Shown here: piece by piece, positions 32,137 through 44,735 of the stretch
How the letters are laid out: the number at the start of each line of letters is the position of its first letter
How positions within the stretch are numbered: the stretch's first letter is position 1
Assembly: GCA_030847615.1 (NCBI GenBank)
Contig: JAUMIR010000001.1
Span: 261,515,187-261,579,186 of the forward strand
Length of the DNA: 64,000 nucleotides
Reading direction: 5' to 3'
Origin: Gambelia wislizenii
Lineage: Eukaryota; Chordata; Lepidosauria; Squamata; Crotaphytidae
Notes under the pieces: generated by a model
What the model saw: only the letters and a program-made list of their open reading frames with translations
What the model was told of the DNA's origin: nothing
Databases searched by the model: none
Position numbers and translations under genes: made by a program

Positions 32137-33779
32137 AATGCAGATACCTGCTTGATATGGATCATCAAACAACATTAGAGGACACAAACGTTTCACCAGA
32201 CACTATAATATCTCTGCCTTTGAACCAACTCCTCAGCCAGTGTGAACAAACCCAGTCCTTAACACAGACTGAGCTTTCAGATTGGTGATCTTGTGTAGTT
32301 AGGAATCTTTACTTCCTGGGCTAAGTGTAAAGGTGTATGAGTGTAAAATTTAAAAATTATTAAGGATTCCAGGGAGTTGGCCCTTTAGGAATATCCTCTT
32401 AAGAAAACTTTCAAAGTAAGCAGAGTTAGCATGGAAGACTACAACCCAGCTCAATTTGTATCTGTATGTGGTCTAATCACCCAGTCAAGTAGACAAATTA
32501 AGGACAATGAAAACATTAGCTTAAAATGTGTATCAAAAGTTTACTGAAGGTATAGCAATTGTAATCTACATATTCAAAACAAATCTAAGGTCCTTAACTA
32601 ACTAAGAGGATTAGGTTCAGGGTAGAAAACTCACCCAGTATTGGGAAGTTCAGGTTAGAGTAATCAAATCAGAAATTTCTGGGTATTATAGCAGTAATAT
32701 CCATATTTCCTCAGATAAAGAGATGATTGCAAGTAAGCAAGAACTTACCTCTTTTCTTCATGACTTTGGTAGGTAGATGCATGGAGTGAATGGAGGGAAG
32801 GGGGAAAAGGAGAAAAGCAGCATCACGGAGAAGCTGCAGAGACCCCCAAGGAGAAGGGAACCAAGACAAAGCATAATAAAACATTTAAATTAGGAGGCCA
32901 TGTGATGAATGACTCAATGGTCACCCCATAGCTCCAAATGGCTAAAACAGCCTGGGAAAAGAAAGGGGAGGTGGAAACTTGAGCATTCAAGGAATTTCCT
33001 AAACTTACTAACCATGAGGTGCAGGAAGAGTGCTACATTTCCCACACTAAGCTGAATGATCTTACAAAGTGTGTGTGTGTGTGTGATGTAGATCCCCATG
33101 TGAATTGTTACTTCTGTTCTGAAGGAGACAATTAATGTTTCTTATCACCTCTGCTTTCCCCGCCTCATTCCATGCTTTATAGCTGTTTCTACATTCTTGA
33201 GAGGATAGAGGAGAAACATGAAAAAGGAGAAACACTGTTCTCCAACCTGCTTATGCACACAGAAAGAAAGAGTGAGGGGAATACTTTGATCATGTACAGT
33301 TTCACACTCTAAACTCTGTTAAGTTATAGCACAATTATGACTACAGGAATTAAATGTAGAAAAGCATAATATGTTTAAAAAGTAAAATAATAAAATGAGT
33401 GTCATGTCCTTCTCTTTCTCTCTTTCACACACACACACACATCCACCCCTACAAACACAGTTAAGCATATACTCAGAGGCTATTCTTCAAGCCGCCATAT
33501 CTAAATTAATTTGATTGGTGTCCATTGGAATTGGATGCTTTTCTTCCTCCCCTTTTTCTTTTAAGAACTAAAGTCTGAATGAAGAGTCACATACTGTTGT
33601 ATTTGGGGAAAATATCCTGTTAAACTGGCACTTTTTCTGGAAATTCTGTCCATTATTTTAAATTTCACAAATAAACAGATGTTCATGGTAATCTTAAAAA
33701 TGTATCTGCTTTTACTGATGGAAACAGAAAATATTCAACTCGTAGAAGGATTTCTAAATCATAAGCCTATTTTAAAGTT
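32137..33779. other. unassigned
   Basis: Only simple repeats: (GT)n near 33068-33084 and (CA)n near 33426-33442. No gene recognised. Confidence 0.3.
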
Positions 33780-34210
33780 ATGCAAACGATCTGTGGCTTT
33801 TGTTTTTGTTTTCTTAATGTTCAACTGTAAACTTGCCTTTATACTTGCTTTCTTTACTTTCTTCAGTAATCATTCCAAATTTTTGCCATTTTTTCCTAGC
33901 AGTATAGTGTCATCTGCATATCTTAAATTGCCAATTTTCTGTCTTCCAGTTTTCATGCCTCTTTCCTACAAGGCTAATCCTGCTTTACATATATGTTCAG
34001 CATAACAAATTAAACACATAGAGTTATAAATTGCAGCCTTGCCTGAGCCCCTTGCCAATGGGAACCCATTTTGTTTATCTGCATTCTGTCCAGATGGTAA
34101 CCTCTTGTCCTGAGTAGTTTCTACTTTATTGAGCATTATTATCTTTTCCAATGAGTCATGCCATCTCATGATATGTCCAAAGTACAATAGCCTCAGTTTA
34201 GTCATCTTGA
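33780..34210 (-). pseudogene. RTE-BovB fragments in rearranged order
   Basis: On the minus strand, 34205 down to about 34125 reads MTKLRLLYFGHIMRWHDSLEK, a C-terminal block of BovB ORF2 (compare LRLLYFGHIMKGHNSLEK at 60829-60890). Immediately downstream, about 34120 to 33790 reads RLPSGQNADKQN, CYAEHICKAGL, NLRYADDTILLGK and SLQLNIKKTKTKATDRL. These are RT-core blocks that normally lie hundreds of residues upstream of the first block. The order is therefore swapped: C-terminus, then RT core. This could be deletion within tandem copies or two separate insertions. The YADD box is visible; the rest is too broken to function. Confidence 0.8.
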
Positions 34211-35098
34211 CTTCTAGTGACAGTTCAGGCTCATTGGCTTTTCAGATAAACCCCATTACTTGCTAAAATATATATCAAAATATGTGTTCAAAAGGCTTAT
34301 CTGAGATAAAAAGTATTTGCCCAGTTTTAAATGTATGATTCTGTTAAATCAATATTTTAAAGACATTGTACAAGATCCTGCCTCACAGACGTAGTGTTAG
34401 AGCCCCTTGCAAGCCCAATCTTTGATAGACCTTAATAATTGGTCATATACAATAATTTGGCCTTCCACAAGAGCGGAAGTATCAGGGACCCCTGAGAAAA
34501 TCCCAAGGAGACATGTTGGCTTAAGTCATGCATCACTTTGAGGAGGGGCAGTAGGAAATTCGAAATTTCAAAGTAACACAAAATATCAAGCCAGACCTAA
34601 GGAGATATTTTCAGGGCACACCATATGGCTGACAATAAAGCCTATCAACTGTAGTTAAGCTATCCTTTGGCTATAGGAAACATCTTTCCTAGTTCCCAGA
34701 CCCAGCTATAGAAAAAGGTGGTCACTGCTTTCAATATCAAAGCAACGGCTCATCAGTGAGTATTTGACATCTCCAGAAATCCATTGTCAGTCATAAAAAT
34801 CTCCTGAAATGCTTTGTTCTCACTCAAAATCCTATTGCCTGAGGACACGTTTTGGGGTATAAAAGTGTGATAAGCTGGCCCCTCTCTTCCAGCAGGAAGA
34901 GAAGGCTCCCAGCTTATTTGTACAATCTGAAAACACACTCTCAAGGGTTCCTCTAGTCTAGAAATCACTTTCTAAGGTAAAGCCAACACCACTCGCTGAG
35001 TTAACCCTTTCCTTTGTCTAGCACAGTGAGAAGCCAGGCAGGTTGTGTTAAAATATCAACAATGACCTTTTTCTCTATCCCAGAGAAGTTCAGATAGC
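34211..35098. other. unassigned
   Basis: No gene or clear repeat seen. Confidence 0.3.
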
Positions 35099-35893
35099 TG
35101 ACTGAGAAAGGCACGTGACCATGGAGATTAGGAATACAGAAAAAGCTTTATTTTAGTTCAAAATGCTTAAGACAACCATGGAGGAAAACCACGCCTCCAG
35201 GATTTCAGTTTAGGATTACAAAGAAATACATTCAGTCAGAGTACAAAAATGAAACCATAAAAGCTAACGAAACTAGCTAGACTTGTTCCCTATGCTAAGA
35301 TAATAGTAACTTACAATTTATGATGTCCATCATCATCAGTCATGTCCCAATAGGATGGCTGGGCCAGGCTCATCCTAGCCAGCCTAATTCAGTCTCTGGA
35401 GATGGTATCCAGAGTCTTTAAATGGAAGTCTCTCCTTAGACTTCAGATATCATTTAGGTCCCCTTTTGATGTTATCAGGTCCATGAGAGCAGCTGGCTTC
35501 CCCCAACCTCTGTTATCCCAGAAACTTTGTTATCTACAAAGGTATGTGTCTCTCCATCTGGCCCAAGCCAGATGGCTCCTGCATGAGGTCCAAGGATGGG
35601 TCCCAAGAATGAGGCTAAGCTATGTGGCTCTCCATGTGCTCTCCTACATCTCTTTCTGAGAACAAAGGAATTCAGAAAACTTAAAAGTCTTTTGGTCAGA
35701 TCTCTGATTGGTTCTGCATTGCCAAACCCGATTGGCTCTCCAGTCAGGTGATGTGATGTCATGTTTAGGAAAGGAGTGTCCCACCCTCCACAATACCTGT
35801 GGCTATGGAAACCAGTGGATTGAATTTTCCAATGGACCTGTAGGTTTTGAGATGAACTCCCCATGATGGGCTGGCCAGGCCATCATGACAAAA
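35099..35893 (-). mobile_element. possible solo LTR
   Basis: The minus strand from about 35890 starts TGTCATGATGGC and carries AAAATAAAGC (a polyadenylation signal) near 35150, then a short 3' part. The unit is flanked by AGATAGC at 35092-35098 and 35894-35900. On the plus strand it starts TG and has CA three bases before its right edge. Length (about 0.8 kb), the single polyadenylation signal and a flanking direct repeat fit a solo LTR, but I see no second copy for comparison. Confidence 0.35.
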
Positions 35894-36185
35894 AGATAGC
35901 CAAAATCTCTCCTCAGTGCTCACAGATTTATTTCCTGGGGCCACTCTGTCCATCTGTGCAGCCATTCTTGCTTCATCTATCCATGCTGCTAGCCTGTCTT
36001 GAGACTTTGGACTACAGGACAGGTGATACAGCCCACAAAAATCCCTCATCTATTCCCTCTATCTTTAGTGGACTTTAGTGGAAGGGTGAAACAAGCATTA
36101 GTTAGACAAGAAGAATCTCTGATGTTTGTGGGAGGTAGAGGAAAAAGTGATCCAATAAGAAAGAAAACAGCATTACCAAGATTAA

Positions 36186-36496
36186 GGAGATTATCAAACG
36201 TGGCAAAAACCGCATCAAAAGATCGTGACAAGAACAAAAACGGGTGACCTTGCCATATGACATTGTCATCCAGCATTCCAGGGGTGTAGTACGGGTGTCA
36301 TTAAGGTGTCCCTTTCGTTTAGCGGCTTCTCCCCATCAATACAAAAGGGATGCCTTACTGACTCCTGTACTATCACCCCCAGAATGGCTGAAGGACACAG
36401 CGTCTGGTAAGGTCTCCCTTTCTGTTTTTGTTGTGATCTTCAGACATCGTTGGGAATGCTATTTTTGTGCGTGTTCCTCTGTGTCTGATAACCTCA
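36186..36496. mobile_element. GGAGATTATC MITE, copy 1
   Basis: The termini are GGAGATTATCAAACGTGGC and, inverted, TGAGGTTATCAGACACAG. TAA flanks both sides (36183-36185 and 36497-36499). The interior is an imperfect inverted repeat with a TTTCTGTTTTTGTTGTGATC arm pairing with GATCGTGACAAGAACAAAAA. Copies 2 and 3 (40030, 50167) share the ends. The 3-bp duplication suggests PIF/Harbinger. No coding potential. Confidence 0.75.
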
Positions 36497-36499
36497 TAA

Positions 36500-37080
36500 A
36501 TGAAAGTTAGTATGCTTTAAATGATTACTCATCCCACAACAGATTTGGGCTGGAGGTATTTAATAATGCTAGCAAGCCTTATGGTGTGAAGTTAAGTCCT
36601 TGGAAATTTACTACCTTTCTGACGTAATAGAAAAATATTTAGAGTAATATCAATACATTGCTAAATGGCGTTCTCTTACATGCATGCATTTCTACCAACT
36701 TGATCATCTTTTTTTAAAGCTAAGTGGAGTTTCTACATCCTCTGTGGCACTGAAACATAGAAACATCAACAGTTGGAAGCAAACATAAAATATTTGTTGG
36801 TTCCTTTTTCCTCTTCCAAATTGTGCTCCAGCTTCATGGCTTAGAACAAAATTTGGGAAGACTTCCACAAATGGCAAAGGCCTAAACCTCTGTGTGTCCT
36901 GTTCACTATGAACATTTGGCTGCAAAGAAGTAGAGACTTTCCAGATTGTATTTAGCTTTCCAACTTAGCAACCTGAACTGTGCAGGAAAATCTCGGCTTT
37001 GATTTTCCCAAACTCAAATTAAATTGTTTGGCTAGAGGTGACATGACAGGAGGTTTATTAAATCAGGGGCAGTGTGAAAA
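36500..37080. other. unassigned
   Basis: No gene or repeat recognised. Confidence 0.3.
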
Positions 37081-38136
37081 CAATTGTCCCTTCCCATTCA
37101 CAGGGGTTAGGGGTGGAGCACCACTGTGAAAGTGGGGAAAAAAAGAACAAATTAAGCCCCCCCCCAAAAAAACATGCTGTATTTTCCTCTCACGTCAACA
37201 GCACCACCAGAACCCCCTTTCCTGCCTTTGCATGATGCCTCAGTCAATTTTCAAAGTCCTTCTGCCTCCTTCCGCTCCAAATTAAATGTTAGTAGCAGCA
37301 GCTGCTGCCATAGCAACCACCAACAAGACCGCACCTCTCTCTATCCTCCTATCCTTGCAACACAACCATTCCATGTCTGGTGCTGTCCTGGCTCCCAAAT
37401 TGACCTGTGCCACCTAAACAAATTTATTCTGCCCCATCTCCCCCCAAACGGAAGCAAAAAGCACAGTTTCTGCTGCTGCTGCAGCAGCAGTTCTTGGACA
37501 CACAAAGCTTTCCCACCCTCGCATCCCCCCTCTTCCCAGCAAGCAGCAACACCCCATGTCTCTTGCTGTCCTGGCTCCCAAATCGACCTGTGCCACCTTA
37601 ACAAATGCATTCCACCCTACCCCACCCCCCAAACCAAAGCAAAAATCAGTCTCTGCAGCAAGGTGGCAACAGTTCTTGGGCACACAAACCTTTCCCACCC
37701 TCACTCCCCCACCCCCTCTGCCTGGCCAGCAACAACACCCACACCTTGTACTCAACTGGAATCCAAACTGGTATGAATTGTGCACCATGATCTGGAGCTA
37801 AACATTGCTACTCCACCTTAAAACTCCATTGTTGTTCAAATGCAGGATGGGAGAAACAGGCAATGTTGTTGGCTGGAGTGGAGGAAGAGAAGGGAGAGGA
37901 TGAGGATGGGGTGGGTGTGGGGGAGGAGCCAGTCTTCCCGGGAGGCAAAGGGACTTTGCAAATCTTGCAGAATCATGGTGGTGTGGAGGTTGTGGTTTTT
38001 CCAGGCAGGAGGAGGGGGAGGAAAAGGAGGACAAGGTCTGGCAATAACAGTACTGTTGATCTATTCCAGCAGTAGCTGCAAACCGCAAATATGCAAAACC
38101 ACAAATGGGAAAGACGTGAATAGGAAGGGAAAACTG
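37081..38136. mobile_element. pogo/Tigger-like nonautonomous element with 181-185-bp tandem repeat
   Basis: The left end CAATTGTCCCTTCCCATTCAC and, inverted, the right end CAGTTTTCCCTTCCTATTCAC are TIRs of the type seen at 27827. TA follows the right end (38137-38138) and AA, probably a mutated TA, precedes the left end. The interior holds two units of about 181-185 bp: CTGTCCTGGCTCCCAAAT at about 37384 and 37568, and AGTTCTTGG...CACACAAA near 37489 and 37670. A GCTGCTGCTGCAGCAGCAG palindrome sits in the first unit. Length is 1056 bp, almost the same as the 1055-bp element at 27827. No transposase seen. Confidence 0.7.
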
Positions 38137-40029
38137 TACAGTGAAGAAGGAAAATGGCTCACTTTCTCTTCTTCAAAAAACAACTCAGGGTCAGGGGCAG
38201 CTACAGCCCCACAGAGAGAGGCACTGGGCTAAAGCAAGCAACCAAGAAAGAAAACGTATCATGTGAGCCATGAAGAGTGCACTCAGCTTGCAAACTGTAT
38301 ATAGATGGAGATCCAGATTTGAGGTATCCAGGGTATCCCCTGTTTGTGTTATGCAGTGCGAATGGTGATGTGATTGCCACTTGTTTTCAAAGCTGCAACC
38401 CAACTATTGTCTTACAGTGCATATGTGCTGTTAAATTCAACTATCTCTGGATCAAGGTCATGATGTGAATTAGGGCTGTGCTGCATGTAAGAACTTGAGT
38501 TTTCCAATCATTATATATCTTCTGAAAGTGCCCATTATTATTGAATTTTTTTTGCCTATTTTCAAGCCTTTTTGCTGCATCCCTTATGATACTGCATCAG
38601 GATGATATTTTCTTTGTTAGGGCTTCTTTCTCCTTCAAAGTCAGATCCCAGCCAATCAAGGATCAGATAGTGAATGGGATATTACAATGCCATCACACCA
38701 TTCAATGATATACTGACATCATTGAGAACAATGAAGCTAATTTAGAACAAGTACAGTTCCTCCAGAGCTGGTCACATGGTTGATTCTAGCCAATTAAGAA
38801 TACTATATGATTGAAGTTGAATATTTAGGGAGATACTGTCTGAGTGGATGACTGCATTCATCTCTTTTACAGAAAACCCTAGAAAAAATGCCAAGAGGAA
38901 GTTGGGCCCAGTCTGCCAAACACATTTGCAAAAGTATCTGCTGTTTTCAGTTCAGCCCTGATGGAAAGTTTTATTCATGCCTATAAGCCATGATAAATAC
39001 ACCAAGGCAAAGTGTATCTTCATATTCAGAGATGGTGTTTCTCTGACTGTCAGATACTGGGAGCTAATATAGATGTTGTAGTTGGGTATCTGAATACTGG
39101 CTACAGGTGGAGGCATCCAAATAGCTTCCTTGTGAACTATCCTCTGGTTTAAATCTGATGTCTACAAAGAAGGAAACAACAGCACAAGCGTATAGCTACA
39201 GGGCAGAAGGGCCAAATGAGAGCATTGACCCCCAAATCAGAATTCTGCGCCAATGAAGTGTTTCTTCATTCCCAAATTTTATAATACTACACTGACTTCA
39301 AATGTCAGTTAAACATGTAGAAATACAGTTAGGTACATTTAGAAATGCAGTCTAAGAAAGGGGCAGGCAAAGTTACCACAGGGAAGGGAATACAGAAAAT
39401 AAAAGCGTTCTGGGGATGCTAGAACTGAAGGAAAATTTCACTGGGAGGGCAGAATTGTTATGGGAGCAATGCCCTCATTTTACATACACCCCCCATTAGC
39501 TACCTCCTACCACAGAGCTATCTTGTCCATCAATTTCGTTCAATTTCGTTATCTCCTCCTCCTCCTCCTCCTAGTTTATGATGTACTTAATCATGGGTAA
39601 CATTTGCATGCATTTCTTTAAAAAATGGACATATGGGAGATGGGGGAAAGAATGGGTTGAATTCAAAGAGCTATTAAAATAGTTCCATGTACCAAAGAAT
39701 GCTTTGGATGCCCTTTCTCCAAAGACTGCTCCCTTAAGCCACATGGAAAGATAATTTTGAGGAACATCTTCAAAAGCATCTTGTGATATAATGTATGTCA
39801 GTGTATTGGTATTGGTTAAAATTTCATTTTTAAAACTTTAAAGCTTGGCTTACCGTCCATATATACAGTCTCTAAGATTCCTTTGGTGAAGTATCTGAAC
39901 AATTCCTGACAGGATGGCAAATCATCCCCAACTAACGCTAAACCTAATGATCACTTTCTTTGCAGACCATGTACTTTCACATGTGTTAACCTATAGTATC
40001 TGTTCGGTCCTATTTCCATATTCAGTTTA
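38137..40029. other. unassigned
   Basis: 1.9 kb with no recognised repeat apart from a (TCC)n patch at about 39554-39573. No coding frame of note. Confidence 0.3.
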
Positions 40030-40336
40030 GGGGATTATCAGATGTGGCAAAAACCACGTCAAAAGATTGCAACGAGAACAGGAAGGGGCCGGATTATTAG
40101 ACAACGGCAACATCCTGTTCTGGGGGCATAGCGTGGCCATAAGTAAGGTGTCCCTTTTTATTAGCAGCTTGTGCCTGTCAATAAAAAAGGGAAGTCTCAT
40201 CCGTGGCAGTGCTATGCCCCTGGAACATGAGAAGGACATGGACATCTGGTAAGGTTGCCCTTTCTGTTCTTATAGTGATCTTGTGACATGGTTGGAAATC
40301 CAATTTTTGGCATGTTCCCTGTGTCTGATAATCTCC
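40030..40336. mobile_element. GGAGATTATC MITE, copy 2
   Basis: The ends are GGGGATTATCAGATGTGGC and, inverted, GGAGATTATCAGACACAGG, flanked by TTA (40027-40029 and 40337-40339). Its body aligns with copy 1 (TGGCAAAAACC-C-TCAAAAGAT, AAGGTGTCCCTTT, GGTAAGGTTGCCC). 307 bp, nearly the same length as copy 1. Confidence 0.8.
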
Positions 40337-40973
40337 TTAGACTTAAAAAAATCTGCATGCAAACTGTACTCAAATGTATTTTACATACATATTTTAAAAA
40401 TTCAAATGTGCATTTTATTTTATTTTCTTTCAAATTACACATTTTCAACATGTATGTCTCTAAAAGCAATTTCTCTCAAATTATGCATTTCTAATTGTTT
40501 TGGAGAGCTTACTTGAGCAAAAAAAAATTAAAATTAAAATACTGCAGAAAGGCAAAAGGCAAAGACGCATCTGCACATTAGCTTGGGAAGTGGTGGATCA
40601 TTTTCTATCTGAATTCAAGAAGACTGAATCTCAGATGCACCTCTCTGTCCATAACACAAGATCAGTATGGAGAGATCAGCAATTGCATTTAGTCATTAGT
40701 ATGGGAATAAAATCAGTGGAATGGAGAACTGAAAATAAAGAAAGAGTTCCTGTTTGGGCTTAAGAAAGGAAAGAACCAACTAGGGTGCCAACTGGGCAGT
40801 GGTTTAGAGGTCCATTTTGGGAAGGAATGCTGTGGCAGCTGGTGGCCAGTGGGTTAGTGAGTCCACTTTGGGTTTTAGTCCAAATCTGAAGAAGCTGCCC
40901 AAGGTGATGAACCATATGCCTCAAATAGTTCAGCCCTGGGAATACCTCAATTATTATTCAGACTGAAAGCTGG
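40337..40973. other. unassigned
   Basis: AT-rich. No repeat or gene recognised. Confidence 0.3.
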
Positions 40974-42086
40974 GGGCCGTTTACACGATGAAAATGTCCT
41001 GGGAAGAATTCGAGTCGATCCCTGGCAGTTTACACGTACATCGGGTCGGGTACGTGATTTTCGGAAGGGGGGCCACCTTTTATCCCTCAACCTGCAGGAC
41101 TTCCAGTCCCGCAGGTTGTGCCGGTTTTTAAAAAAGTCACTGGAGGATTCGGAAAATCGGAAATGTAAACAGCGTGGGACAAAAAGTCTCAGTACTGGGA
41201 TGACCGGAAATGGTGACTGGGGGCGGGCTTAGAGCTCAGAGACCAGAAAAGGAGGGGTCAGTCACCCGTTCAACAGATCCAGCCTCACCAGCCGAAAACA
41301 AAGGCATCCCTTCCAGCTGCATGAAGGTTGATGTGTGTGTGTGTGCGCGCGAAAATGTACTCAATCACCTTTTAAAATGGATTTCTACACTGCATGCTAC
41401 AGAGAGATCGTGGTGGGCAGATCCTCCCTGGTTCTGAACAGAGAGATCATGGTGGACGGGCACAGTAAAATATTCCAGCCTCTGAGCGAATGAAAATCCC
41501 TTAAATTTCCCCTCTATGTCTGTGTGTTTCAAAACAGCCTGTTTGTAGCTGGTTTGAAGCATGAACTCTGCAGCTAATCTGTGTTGTAAGGGTTAACATT
41601 TTACAGAGGCAAGGGGAATACGATGCCTCCCCTCCCCTCCCCCTCACTCGGCTTGATTTCAAATGGAAAGCATTCTTTCGTTCCTGCGTCTGAGCGAAAG
41701 ATCTCAGTCTGGATCTTTAAAAATGCTTTCTGCCTCTTCTGAAGGGGTTAAAATGTTCAAGAAGCAAAGGGAGAATAACAAACCTCTGCCCCCCTCTCTC
41801 CACCACCCCCCAGCCAGCCAATAGCATCACTCGTGGCACGGAACTCTAAGGGAAGTGCATCACCGAGGTTGTGAAAACACGAGTAATCGCATCTTTGATT
41901 GACAGCCAAAATAAAAAAAATTTAAAACCTAAACAAAACTGGAACTATGGACGTGTAAATATCAGTCACGGGACCACACGGGATATCCATATCAGAGACA
42001 TAAATCGTATAAACAGCGAGGGGCGGATTCGTGATCACTTTGTCCCGGTAGGCAACGCGACAATTTCTGTCGTGTGACTGGCACCC
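40974..42086. mobile_element. nonautonomous DNA transposon, about 1.1 kb, GGGCC-GTTTACACGA termini
   Basis: The left end GGGGCCGTTTACACGATGAA and the inverted right end GGGTGCCAGTCACACGACAG are imperfect inverted repeats with AAATG/AAATTGTC blocks just inside. TGG lies outside each (40971-40973, 42087-42089). The interior has higher GC and more CpG than its flanks (for example 41040-41240) and shows further internal inverted blocks near both ends (GTAAACAGCGTGGGAC at 41165 and TTGTCCCGGTAGGC at 42040). No transposase is recognised. Confidence 0.6.
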
Positions 42087-43057
42087 TGGATTCACTACCC
42101 CATTGACATAATAGCTACCAGCTACCACTGGAGAAGGATGAAGGTATTTGCCATTGGAAAGTTATAATACTTGCATCAAAATGCCAAGCATTGGGTCAGT
42201 TTAAGATTACCAAAATAAAAGTATTTCCCCAATAAAGTATTAACTTATTTACAAAGTGATTGAAAACCATGACTTACACTGTGGGCAAGAGGAGAAAAGG
42301 GCAATTCTATTAGTGCTCCCAAGTTTGACTTAGATCATTTGTAGTGACATTTGGCCCAGAGGGAAACTGGAAAACTTGCTCTACATACTGATCCCTCGAT
42401 CTGCAGGATGTCAATTGCACTTGGCATGCACTATCTGCCATTCTTTCTTAATTAACATTTCAAATGATGCTTGTTCCCTGAAGTCATGGAAATGTCAAGG
42501 AATAAAAAGAGAGTGAAAACATTGAAAGGAATGGCATTGGGAAAAAATGAGGAAGATTAATAATACCTCAGCAGGGCAAATTGGAGAGGGAAAATGGAGG
42601 GCCTTGCAAATCATAAGGGGTGGTGTGAGACAGGGTTGGAGAGTGTACATCTCTCCAGGTGTTGTTCAACTGTATTGCTAATGGTGAGGAATGATGGGAG
42701 TGGCAGTCCAACAATATTGGGAGAGCGACACTATTCCCACCCCTGCTATGGGAATGTGGCAGTTCCTTGGTGGGACTGTGGCAGTTGGGAACAATGAGGC
42801 CTCCTTCTGAGCCACCTTCTGGAGATCCTTCTCAGGATTCTCACAGCTGAGACCTGTAACTTGCCATGATTTCATTTCTGTCCCATTTTCAGGGTCAAAT
42901 TAAGATACTGAGATGACCAGTTTAGGATGCAGAACTTCTAAACTACCCAACTACTAAAAAGGTGTATTGTAATAGTATTTTTAAAAAGAAAAACACTTAG
43001 AGACCTGTGATAATTTCAGGTTGAAACTGTACTTCACATGGCTTACACAAAAATCCA
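42087..43057. other. unassigned with a foldback fragment at 42640-42725
   Basis: TCTCCAGGTGTTGTTCAACT and GGGAGTGGCAGTCCAACAAT within 42650-42722 belong to the foldback family also at 27025 and 63235. The remainder is unrecognised. Confidence 0.4.
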
Positions 43058-43292
43058 GGGGCCCTTTCATGCTGCATAATCATAGCACTTAATGATTTCA
43101 CCTTAACTGCCATGACTACATCCTGTGGGAACCTGGGATTGGTAGTTTGGTCAGAAGTACCAGAGGAGCACCCTGGGTGAGGATTCTAGAGGCCCCTCCC
43201 CTAAACCACCAATCTCACGATTTCATAGGATGGAACCATGGCAGCTAGTGGAATGATAGTGCTACAATTCTGGTGCAGTCTGAATAGCCCCC
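43058..43292. mobile_element. foldback MITE, family of 61270, copy 1
   Basis: The left arm (43058-43155: GGGGCCCTTTCATGCTGCAT, ATCATAGCACTTAATG, CTGCCATGACTACATCCT) pairs with the inverted right arm (43195-43292: GGGGGCTATTCAGACTGCAC, TGTAGCACTATCATTCCACT, CTGCCATGGTTCCATCCT). The whole unit is a hairpin of about 100-bp arms. Possible target duplication CCA on each side, ambiguous by two bases. Confidence 0.75.
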
Positions 43293-44640
43293 AGCACTAC
43301 CCACCTTTCTGTCATGAAACAGTCTCTTCATCGGGCACTGGTTAGGCTCAAATCTAGCTTCACTGGCATCATGTGCCTTTTGCCATACAACTATGAGGAA
43401 AAGTCGATTTGGTTTACAGAGCTTTTGATTGGCTGTAATATACAGTAAACAAGGGTTGTGCTATAAGAACTCAAAACAAATTAACAGGTAGGCAATTTTC
43501 CAGATTTTGTTTCCAAAAAGGAGGGGGGAGTTTAAAGTCAGCATAATACTGGACTCCCCCCTAAGATATTGAAAAAAGTGTTCTGGAGAGTTTCCCAGCT
43601 TTCTGAAGTAGGCTTTAATTATTTTAGGAAACATGGGAGGGGGGCTTATAGGAGGGAAGTTGTGCCCTTCTTGCTTGTTCTTGAAGAAGCTTATTTGGGA
43701 GGAATGATAGCACTACATACCGGCCATGAACTATACACTTCTAATTCAAGAATTTATATTTTGAAACAATGATGCAGGTCTTCAGTGTGAACATTTTACT
43801 TGAAAAATGGCAAAATCCTATTCCGTTTGATAAGCATTGCCTTGTTCATCATGACAAAAGACTTATTATATTTAAAATAATGTCTTTCAAAGTTCATATT
43901 TCAAATTATAAAGCTTAGATGCCAATTCTTAAAGGCTGTCAGATTTCTGTTTTTGCACGAGAGGCCTTTTGTACCAGTTCTGAGGAGATGGGAGGATTCA
44001 TTGTAAGCAAAGCGGAATCGAGGTCACATTCTCCCTCCTCACCTGTGTTTGAGGTCTCAACCATCAGCATCATGTGGGACCACCTGCAGGTAGATACATT
44101 TTTACCCCCATCCCAATTGTTGGGCCAAACTGAAAACAATTTGCCATACTTCCCCAGGAGAGCATGGAGTTGGGATAAATTCTGCCATGCTAACAGAAAG
44201 AGACAAAATACATACAACCAAAGGGAACACAAACTCCTTTAGAACTGCTGGACAGCAAGGAAGTGGGCTGAAATGCTTCATTGTTAAAACAGATAGGTTT
44301 TATAGACAGGCAAACGGAACAGAACAGCGATTTTAATTGTGCATGCACTAACTACACAATATACAATAAGTCTTTCAGCTCAGTTAGGCTTGCTACATCT
44401 TTATCTTTGACTAGGTCTTTAAGACTTATCAAGGCCACAAAACAAAGGGAATGCAACATCAGGAGGTCCTTGGTTCTCACAGACATCTGGCTATAGCTAA
44501 TCAGCAACATTTCTCTTAACAAAGAGAACAATGGCAGCAGTTAGGAAATTATGGTCTCTGAAGGGGAATATGGAAACTACAGGCATGGTTTCCTAAATAC
44601 AAATGGCATCATTTAGGCTAAGCAGCAGGATAATAGATTT
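43293..44640. other. unassigned
   Basis: A plus-strand frame of 107 codons (43919-44242) and a minus-strand one opposite it show no recognisable domain. No repeat identified. Confidence 0.3.
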
Positions 44641-44735
44641 AAAGCTTACACCTTTATTTGGCCAACTAAAATGCATAAAATACATCATGCAAGCTTTTGA
44701 AACTTAACTGGCTTCTTCAGGCAAAGATGTTAAAA
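44641..44735 (-). mobile_element. Penelope-type 3' region with degenerate hammerhead-like core
   Basis: On the minus strand CCTGAAGAAGCCAGTTAAG is followed by TTTCAAAAGCTTGCATGATG, then TTTTAGTTGGCCAAATAAAG near 44660. CTGAAGA followed by a short gap and AAAGC recalls the CUGANGA...GAAA core of hammerhead ribozymes found in Penelope-like retroelements. The hairpin between the two core strands is not well formed, so the ribozyme would be dead. Confidence 0.4.

Noticed and set aside
37174..37801. 200-codon Ser/Pro-rich frame
   Set aside because: Lies in the tandem repeats of a Tigger-like element; opposite-strand frames are just as long.
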